Positions 56,725 through 64,000 of a DNA stretch of 64,000 nucleotides are shown here, one piece after another. The notes beneath the pieces are model-generated. The model ran no database searches. It saw nothing but the letters and a program-made list of their open reading frames with translations, and was not told where the DNA came from. The DNA is taken from positions 138,501-202,500 of the forward strand of contig CAMXCT020000456.1 in NCBI GenBank assembly GCA_947184155.2, given 5' to 3'. Source of the DNA: Cladocopium goreaui (Eukaryota > Sar > Dinophyceae > Suessiales > Symbiodiniaceae). Position 1 is the first letter of the stretch, and the number at the start of each line of letters is the position of its first letter. A program made the position numbers and the translations under genes.

Positions 56725-56960
56725 CTCAAACGGTCTGCCTGGCTTGACTGAGGGGAGCCATGGAACACAAAATCCATCTGTTGTCATCTGATACACCGGA
56801 ACAAGAACGAACAACATCGAACAACGTCAAACAACACCCAAATCATCCTGATGACATCCTGGTGACATCGGAGCGATTCCTTCAGAGTATTCCCGTGGTG
56901 CCTGGAGCGACTATTGCAGCCTTAAAGAACCTGGGGCAGAATCAGACAAAACTGACAAGT

Positions 56961-57000
56961 ATCATACCATATCATACCATATCATACCATATCATACCCA
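56961..57000. repeat. Decanucleotide repeat (atcataccat, 4 copies)
   Basis: Three perfect head-to-tail copies and a fourth with one changed base. Confidence 0.95.
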
Positions 57001-57074
57001 GCAAATCCGAGCAGTTTCACAAGGGAAGTAGAAGCCTGTAAATCGAAAAGCAATTATCATAAATGCCCTGTATC

Positions 57075-57212
57075 CTGTCGCGTATCACATCCCAGAGCTG
57101 AAACTTTCCACATTTAGCAAACTGGGAGCTTGACTGGGAGCCAAGGTCGATTGCAAGGACAAATGCATCCGCAGGCTGCAAAGCTAGCACCTTGCAGCGT
57201 GTGACAGAAACC
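57075..57212 (-). CDS. Candidate exon, product unknown
   Basis: After a TGTAG|G acceptor the frame reads VSVTRCKVLALQPADAFVLA and later KFQLWDVIRDRI, ending near a GA donor (GACAG|GATACA). The pattern of alternating hydrophobic and charged residues is that of a folded domain. No family is recognised. It could belong to the same gene as the exon at 56650-56724. Confidence 0.45.
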
Positions 57213-57219
57213 CTACAGC

Positions 57220-58370
57220 TCTCCCACAGCTCTCTGGACCCTTTCACGCCTCTTGACCTGTACTGATCTCGTCTATACTTGATTATAAACAGAATGAAGT
57301 CAAGGTGTTTTTGTATGCAGACATTACAAAGCTACACTGCAGGCATTGTCTTTCGACACTGCAAGAAATCCAGATAACATTGATGTGTGGATGTATCAAG
57401 TAAGGAAGGTGCGAGCAACAAAGTCAGTACAGGGCGAGGTATTCCTCATACAAAATGTCTCTCTGAAAGCCAAACAGTCACTTGGTCACTTGGGTTTGTC
57501 AAACGTCACACACACCACAGATTTCCTGAGGCATTTGCCCATGTCACTGAACGATCGAAGCTCGCAACTATATGTTCATAGAAAATTGTAAAATGAAACA
57601 AATCTCAGGAATGGTCAAGTGTAAGTGGCAAGCATGGTCGTAGGACTCAATGCTACGATGCAGGTTCTGAGTTGCCATGAAAACCCAGATTCCACTCATG
57701 TGATTTAACAAAAATCCAAACACTGTGTTTTGGCATTGGGCATCTGCTGATGAGCTCAACTGGCACTCGCCAGAAGACTCTGCTTGATGACACATCTGTC
57801 ATACACCTCTCGTAAAAATGTTGTGATGTGGACTCCCACTTTCAAGCCGTCCTGCGATTCCCATGTGATCAATTTACACTGAGAAATCACAACTTGAGCC
57901 AGCAACATGAGAACAGCCCCAAAAGGTTAGACCTGCAATTTACAAAGTCAGTCGCATTGCACTTCAGAAGCAGTACACTGAGACGAAGTTTCTACTCCAG
58001 TCAACATGTATGCTGTATACTACGTACATGTATTTATACAAAAACCCATGTATTCATGTATATTACATATATATATATATATACTGTATATATGATAAAT
58101 ACATGTATCAATTCTCGACCCTGCAATACTACATGGCCCTGCTGTTGCGTGTGAGCTGGATCCTTTTTCTCAGAACGTCCCACCTTGAGCGCACATACAG
58201 AGCCGGTGCAGAATCCTGAAGGTGCATGCACTCTGAAATTGTTCCAACGTCTTTGCACAGCTGTCTTTGCAAACTGCAACGGAAAGAAAATGAATTTCAT
58301 GACTTGAGGAAGGATATAAGCTGACTCGGCAGAATGAAGCCTTATCATGCCTTAAGATGCAAGAATTGGC
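57220..58370. other. Intergenic stretch, nothing firm
   Basis: A TA tract at 58069-58090; short open frames on both strands without splice support. Confidence 0.3.
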
Positions 58371-58373
58371 ACT

Positions 58374-60284
58374 TCATGGCGGGGAAGTGGCGGAAGTTTT
58401 GGGTTTTGCTTTGAATTTCCCTGGTTTTTTCAAAGCTCCCCCTCCAGAGAGCATCAGTTCAAGGCTTCCAAAGTTCTGCGGCATGGATCGCATGGATCGG
58501 ACGCCGCGGCTAGTATTTCGATTGGATTGGTGCTCTTTAGCAGAAGCATCCACTGTTTTACTTTTCCTTCTGTGCTTATCTACCGAAGCACCATGTTCTC
58601 GTTCTCTCTCTTCGTGCGGATTCATACTCATCCCAGGTACATCGGCTATCCACCGTCTGTCGTGCGCTTCACGAGCAGACAGTGATTTGCTAATTTGATT
58701 TCCTCCTGGGCCTCTTGAAAGCTGTCCACCCAAGCTCCCCAAGCTCCTTGAATGCTGCACATCCACCAACGCTGCAACAGTGGCAGAGCCAGCTTCGACC
58801 ACAGCCGCAGCTGTGGCAGCCAGGGCAGCCGATGCAATGCTGGCACCTACAGCAGCAAGTTGTTCCGCTGCAGCTCGCTCTCTTGGTGGACTTTCACTTC
58901 TGGGCCGAGGTCGATGGATCTCTGGGCATTGCTGGCATTGCACTTCGGGTCTGGGCATTGCTCCTGTGCGGATCCAGGTTTGAGTGGCCGCAGTGTTGTT
59001 CGCGCCAATCTCCCGGGCCAATTCCCGAGGTGCCCGAGACAATGGCCATCGAGTATTTGCTAAGGAATTTTCAGGCAAACTCTTCAGAAAAGGTTTGGGT
59101 TTTGGAAGCCCCCAGTCTTCCGCCAAATCTTCGGCCTGTTCCAGCATTTCTTGAAAAAAATCCAGACAAGTCAGTTTGCATGGTCCATCCGCCAGACTCA
59201 AAGCATCAGCAGCTTGCAGCATGGCCATGTTGCATAAAAATGAGCGGGAAGTGTGTGAAACCTTCTCATCAAAAGACAAAGCGAAGACCATCAGTTTCAA
59301 ATTTTTGCTCTCGACTATATCTTCAAATTCCATTCCAGTAAATATATTGTCAGAGTCAGCCATGATGACCACAGTAATGCCTCTTGGCAAACATTGCCAG
59401 AAATCGGACAAAATTGCCCCGCCAGTCATTCCAGAAACTTCAATTCGCTCTTCCTCCGGAATTTCAAAGGCTGACATCCCACTTAAAATGAGTGCGCAGG
59501 TATCACCAGGCTGACAGCACTCAGCAAAAGACATTGCAGATTCTCCAAATTGTCTGATGTCCGCTGCAACAAGAGTATTCTCAAGGCCACAATTTTGGAA
59601 CCAAGTTTGAATTCTGGCAAGAGAATCCTCCTGGGGCCGGTTTTTCTTGACACCCGAAACATCGCTGGCCATAAGGACGAGGGTCCTCCCCTGAAGCACT
59701 TGAGAAATTTTCAACTCATTTTCAGAAACCTCGGGGGACTCATCAGGTTCCACCACAAAAGTGTCACTGATCAAATGCAAGGATTCAACCCTTAGATGTT
59801 GGGTTTCTTGGGTTTCTTCAGTTTGAACTGATGGTAGGGGTGGAAAAGTACCTGCCCAATCGATGCAAGGAGGTGATTCGCTCTCATGGCAAGCTGCCAT
59901 TGGCTTAGCCAAACCAGCCGCTTCTTCGACAAATTTCTGGTTCCAATTGGGCGATGGCCTTTCCATCAACGGCAAGCTGGAATCCTCGGGTTCAACTGCA
60001 GAATCCCGCATCCAAATGCCTTGAGTTACGAACCGACGCCCGGCGGACTTTCGTGGAGACTCTTGGGGTCCACATGGAGACCTCGGAGATCTTGGAGCTT
60101 TCCTTGGTCGTGGAATCAAAGGCCTCTCAGATGGTGCAGGTGGTCCAGCCCTTGAATCAATACGAGCAACCTTTGCACATCGTTGCAAATCGCTACCGCA
60201 ACAGAACCAATCACCTGTCAAAACATTCATGAAGCCGTCCTTGTCACGTCTTGTGTCACCTTTGTTGCAAAACAAAGTATTCAT
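58374..60284 (-). CDS. Metacaspase-like protein lacking catalytic His and Cys
   Basis: The longest host open frame in the window has 636 codons from an ATG at 60284. Residues 1-190 are Pro/Arg/Ser-rich and probably disordered. About 195-330 resembles the caspase-fold p20 region of metacaspases: strand LVLMASDV, then GDTCALILSGMS (268-271 where SGHG is expected), then a helix-preceding ILSDFWQCLPRG, then VVIMADSDN (310-312 where DSC is expected). The catalytic His is thus Met270 and the catalytic Cys is Asp312, so a peptidase activity is unlikely. An Ala-rich helix follows near 470-510 and a basic Ser/Arg tail ends the protein. The family call rests on order and spacing of strands, not on catalytic residues. 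Additional exons upstream are possible. Confidence 0.65.
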   Translation of the reverse strand: MNTLFCNKGDTRRDKDGFMNVLTGDWFCCGSDLQRCAKVARIDSRAGPPAPSERPLIPRPRKAPRSPRSPCGPQESPRKSAGRRFVTQGIWMRDSAVEPEDSSLPLMERPSPNWNQKFVEEAAGLAKPMAACHESESPPCIDWAGTFPPLPSVQTEETQETQHLRVESLHLISDTFVVEPDESPEVSENELKISQVLQGRTLVLMASDVSGVKKNRPQEDSLARIQTWFQNCGLENTLVAADIRQFGESAMSFAECCQPGDTCALILSGMSAFEIPEEERIEVSGMTGGAILSDFWQCLPRGITVVIMADSDNIFTGMEFEDIVESKNLKLMVFALSFDEKVSHTSRSFLCNMAMLQAADALSLADGPCKLTCLDFFQEMLEQAEDLAEDWGLPKPKPFLKSLPENSLANTRWPLSRAPRELAREIGANNTAATQTWIRTGAMPRPEVQCQQCPEIHRPRPRSESPPRERAAAEQLAAVGASIASAALAATAAAVVEAGSATVAALVDVQHSRSLGSLGGQLSRGPGGNQISKSLSAREAHDRRWIADVPGMSMNPHEEREREHGASVDKHRRKSKTVDASAKEHQSNRNTSRGVRSMRSMPQNFGSLELMLSGGGALKKPGKFKAKPKTSATSPP

Positions 60285-60479
60285 TGGACGGATTTGGGTC
60301 ACTATCACATCTTTTCATGCAAAACTCTTGAGCCGTGGCGCCAAACAATGTTGGTGGTTGCCAATCTCCATTCATTTGAATACTTATTTTGGCCACTTGA
60401 TCATTCACTTTTACCAATGGTTGAAAGATTAGCACAAAAACTTAGTTTGCAGACCAGGTAGCGTTCAGTTTGAAACCAT

Positions 60480-61550
60480 ATGCATATTATATTATATATT
60501 ATATATAACATATTACATACATTTTTTACAGAATATACATTATACGTTATAGATTATAGATTATATATTATATATCATATAGTATATAGTATATAGTATA
60601 TAATATATAGTATATGTAGAATATAGTATATATTACATATTACATATTACACATTATATCATGTATTTCATATTATATACTACTTATTGTATATTATACA
60701 TTGTATTATATATTACATATTACATATTGCAAATTGTATATTTTTTGTTATATATTATATATGATATATTATACATTATATATTATATATTATATATTGT
60801 ATATTATATATTATATATTATATATCGTATATTATATATTATATATTATATATTATATATTATATTATATATATTATTATATATTATATATTATATATTA
60901 TATATTATATATTATTATATATTATATATTATATATTATATATTATATATTATATATTATATATTATACATTATATATTATATGTTATATATTATATATT
61001 ATATATTATATATTATATGTTATATATTATATGTTATATGTTATATATTATATATTATATCATGTTATATCATGTTATATCATGTTATATCATGTTATAT
61101 CATGTTATATCATGTTATATCATATTATATCATATTATATCATATTATATCATATTATATCATATTATATCATATTATATCATATTATGTCATATTATGT
61201 CATATTATGTCATATTATATCATATTATATCATATTATATCATATTATATCATATTATATCATATTATATCATATTATATCATATTATATCATATTATAT
61301 CATATTATATCATATTATATCATATTATATCATATTATATCATATTATGTTATGTTATATTATGTTATATTATATTATATTATATTATATTATATTATAT
61401 TATATTTATATTACATCATATCATATCATATCATATCATATCTTATCATATCTTATCATATCATATCATATCATATCATATTGTATTATACTATATTATA
61501 TTATATTATATTATATTTCATTATATCATATTATAATAAATATATAGGTA
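60480..61550. repeat. Large AT-rich array with 10-bp periodic section
   Basis: The left half is irregular (tatattatat)n. From 61061 the array becomes strictly decameric: six copies of catgttatat, then about 23 of catattatat with a short run of catattatgt at 61181-61210, then tatatt and catat runs. The long Tyr/Ile/Leu-rich frames are repeat products. Confidence 0.97.
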
Positions 61551-61554
61551 TTTA

Positions 61555-62945
61555 CATAAATGCATTCATGTTGTTCGGGATTCTCTGACCGTCAGCCTCT
61601 TTGCGCCAAATCATTTCACGTCAGAGTTTTACATCACATCAAATGTTCCACATGGCAAGGAAACACCATCCATCCGAGGTTTCCAGGTTTGTCCATTCAG
61701 AACGTCTCACCTATAACCTTTGAGGTGCAATTGAATGTCAACCTCCACCATTGCGGTGTTTGACGGCATGTCGACTTTCGCACTGCATAGCGCAGTCCCC
61801 CAAAATGTTTACCACGATGGTTTTTCAAAGATGTCACGAAACCGTTTTCCAAGCCTGTCATCCACGACTGTGTTCAAGGAGGCCGCATAAAAGTTCATGT
61901 ACGACGATGTACAATGTCCAAAAGTGATGTTTCACGCGACTGTTGTTAAAAACCGTTTCCAAAAATTGTCTAAATAATTTGTTTTCAAAGATATTCACAC
62001 AAGAGCATCATGCAAGAGCGGTCACACAGATGCCCCACAAGCGGCAATGATTCACACAGATGTGCCTTGTGCCGGTGTAATACACGCGTCAAACACCAAC
62101 ATTGTCAAATTTTGTTTCACAAAGGAAACATGGAAATTGCACTGGCACTAAACCCAAAAATATGGAAGACATTTCCAAAAACAATGGGAAAAAATGGAGG
62201 TTTGCTTGGTTTGCCTGTCCTTATAAAAGCGCAGCTTCAAATTGAGGTGGTAGTGCAAAAGAAGTTCTCGTGACGCAGCATGAAGTAAAGTGTTTAACGC
62301 AACCGAAATGTAAGAGAATTTTTGAGACGTGACGAAGCATCGCATGGCTGTGCAAGTGCGACGACGGTATTGGCCCAACACATCTCCCAACCAACCCCGG
62401 CCCAACCTCAAACCGTAGCAAGAAAAGTATAAGGCATCATGAATCATGATGTTGATGTGCAAGTGCAAAAGAAATTATTGTGTGGAAGTACCAGCTTATT
62501 TTTTTTTAACGTAGTATCAAATAAGGTGCGCCAGTGCAAGGACGTTCTTGCCCCAACCCACTCCCCAACCAATCCCACCCCAAATTGACCAAACGAAACA
62601 TGGAACGAAAAGGAAAAATTACACCAGCAAAACACCCCAAACAGTGGGGAGTGTAGAAGTCAATGTACGAGATACAAACAACGGTAGCTCTGGAACGGTA
62701 ACAAGTGAGGGTCATCATGAGCGCAACTGCAGCGGCAGAACCTTCTATTTATATATATATAATATGGTACCCCTCCCAAAAAAAAGTCTACCATTTTTCT
62801 GTTTTTACTGGTATTTGCAGTGGTTTAACAACACTTTCGCAAATATATTTGAAATAATAAATTTTGAAAGTTGTGCATGGTTTTGGGACCATTGCTATTC
62901 TACTCTGTTTTGGCAGCAATACATGGTTGGGTTCCATGGGGATGA
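61555..62945. other. Non-coding stretch with a diverged duplication
   Basis: Two related segments of about 200 bp (near 62250-62430 and 62455-62640) share gtgcaaaagaa and a C-rich stretch (cccaaccaa, cccaacc). No exon can be supported. Confidence 0.4.
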
Positions 62946-62949
62946 CACA

Positions 62950-63460
62950 AAGACACATATATCATATACATGATATATATTTTTTACAAATACATATATA
63001 TATATATATATCTATACATAGATATTTACAAATATATATATATATATACATATATACATATTTACATATGTACATATATACATATATACATATTTACATA
63101 TATACACATATACATATATACATATATACATATATACATATATACATATATACATATATACATATATACATATATACATATGTACATATGTACATATATA
63201 CATATATACATATATACATGTATATATATAAATATACATACATGTATATATGTATATACATACATTTATACATATACACATTTACATATAATCATATAAT
63301 CAGATTTACATATATATATACATATATACATATACACATTTACATTGAATCATATAATCAAATTTACATATACATATTTACATATTTACATATATACATG
63401 TATACACATATACATATATACATATATACATATATACATATATACATATATACATACTTC
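62950..63460. repeat. TATACATA-type array
   Basis: Mostly 8-bp periodic atatacat with acatattt variants, interrupted by two copies of an atcatataatcagattta / atcatataatcaaattta segment (about 63289 and 63347). Both strands are open throughout because the repeat lacks stops. Confidence 0.95.
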
Positions 63461-63639
63461 ATTTCACGGCACTTGCCGCGTGCCTCACTTGAGGCTACAA
63501 TCCGAAATGTTGCAACGACCACAAATATTTGACGTGTTCATGCACTGTCCAAACGCGCTCAGTTTCGTTTTGTTTGGTCTTAGATCCCCAAATAAAAATT
63601 CATCATGCTTCACATGAGAGAATTCATATGTTGGTTTTT

Positions 63640-64000
63640 GTTCGTTTGCAATACCATTCAATACTTGTATTACACTTTTAATACACCCTTTACTTCAATA
63701 TACCTTTAGTACACCGTTTATTGGCCCTGAACATATGTTTGAATACATACCTTTAACATACAATTTGATAGGGCTTTAGCATACCATTTCAAATAACATT
63801 AGTTTGTACCCTTAATTTACCTATAAATGCTTGTAGTAAACCGTTTAATATACCGCCGTTTATGCACCAGTTCATGTACCTTTGCTTTACCAATTTATTT
63901 AACATAACATGACTACATCCTGAATACACCTGTAATATACCTTCAACATACCTTTAACATGTTTTGGAAATACCGTTCTCAATGCCTGTACATGCAATTT
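63640..64000. repeat. Degenerate AT-rich minisatellite
   Basis: Loosely repeated phrases of about 20-30 bp: cttttaatacacccttta, cctttagtacaccgttta, cctttaacatacaattt, cttgtagtaaaccgttta. The array runs off the window end. Confidence 0.6.

Noticed and set aside
60661..61588. Two long Tyr/Ile/Leu-rich frames (about 290 codons each)
   Set aside because: They translate a stop-free AT repeat array and have no protein-like complexity.
62864..63532. Tyr/Ile/His-rich frames on both strands
   Set aside because: They are products of a TATACATA repeat.
1..64000. rRNA genes, complete tRNA genes and spliced-leader RNA genes
   Set aside because: No stretch with the conserved sequence of any of these was noticed on either strand; a covariance-model search would be needed to exclude tRNAs firmly.

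Overview
The window looks like nuclear DNA of a dinoflagellate, most likely a Symbiodiniaceae-type alga. The evidence is of three kinds. Host genes are cut into many tiny exons whose introns begin GT, GC or GA and end in AG followed by G. A Ty1/copia-type retrotransposon carries a methyltransferase-like GGPPC domain of the sort reported from Symbiodinium elements. Simple and decanucleotide repeats are very abundant. No bacterial operon, rRNA gene or tRNA gene was seen.

Host genes. Two genes were rebuilt exon by exon, with reading phase agreeing at every junction. The first is SKP1, the SCF ubiquitin-ligase adaptor, on the minus strand (12 exons, 12031 to 7234). Its 3.2-kb first large intron holds interspersed and 42-bp tandem repeats. 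The second is the C-terminal half of a FYVE zinc-finger protein, minus strand (5 exons, 33142 to 32094). A largely intact single open frame at 58374-60284 (minus) encodes a metacaspase-like protein in which both catalytic residues appear replaced. Further minus-strand gene fragments with phase-consistent exons but no recognised family lie at 5.2-5.5, 27.9-28.4 and 43.1-43.3 kb. Single candidate exons lie at 12.5 (plus), 20.4, 23.1, 29.6, 39.4, 40.5, 56.7 and 57.1 kb.

Mobile element. A complete 9,493-bp copia-type LTR retrotransposon occupies 44798-54290 on the minus strand. It has identical 106-bp LTRs, a 5-bp target duplication (ACGGT), a primer-binding site matching the anticodon arm of initiator tRNA-Met, a polypurine tract and one uninterrupted gag-pol frame of about 3,082 codons. 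All recognised catalytic residues of protease, integrase, reverse transcriptase and RNase H are present. Additions to the usual copia plan are a CCCH zinc finger before the zinc knuckle, a C5-methyltransferase-like domain between protease and integrase, and a C-terminal membrane segment followed by 13 GPVQA-like repeats. Identical LTRs and an open frame point to recent insertion.

Repeats. The window starts with a 10-bp minisatellite in 133-bp higher-order units (230-1058). It contains a 1-kb block of GGTGATGCT-type repeats (13.3-14.3 kb), CAA-rich DNA (16.4-16.9 kb), a degenerate long-period repeat (34.7-36.2 kb), a 1-kb AT array (60.5-61.55 kb) and a TATACATA array (62.95-63.46 kb). Several unrelated short arrays share a period of exactly 10 bp. 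The remaining intergenic DNA shows no feature that can be firmly supported, although with exons as short as 17 nt more exons are probably hidden there.
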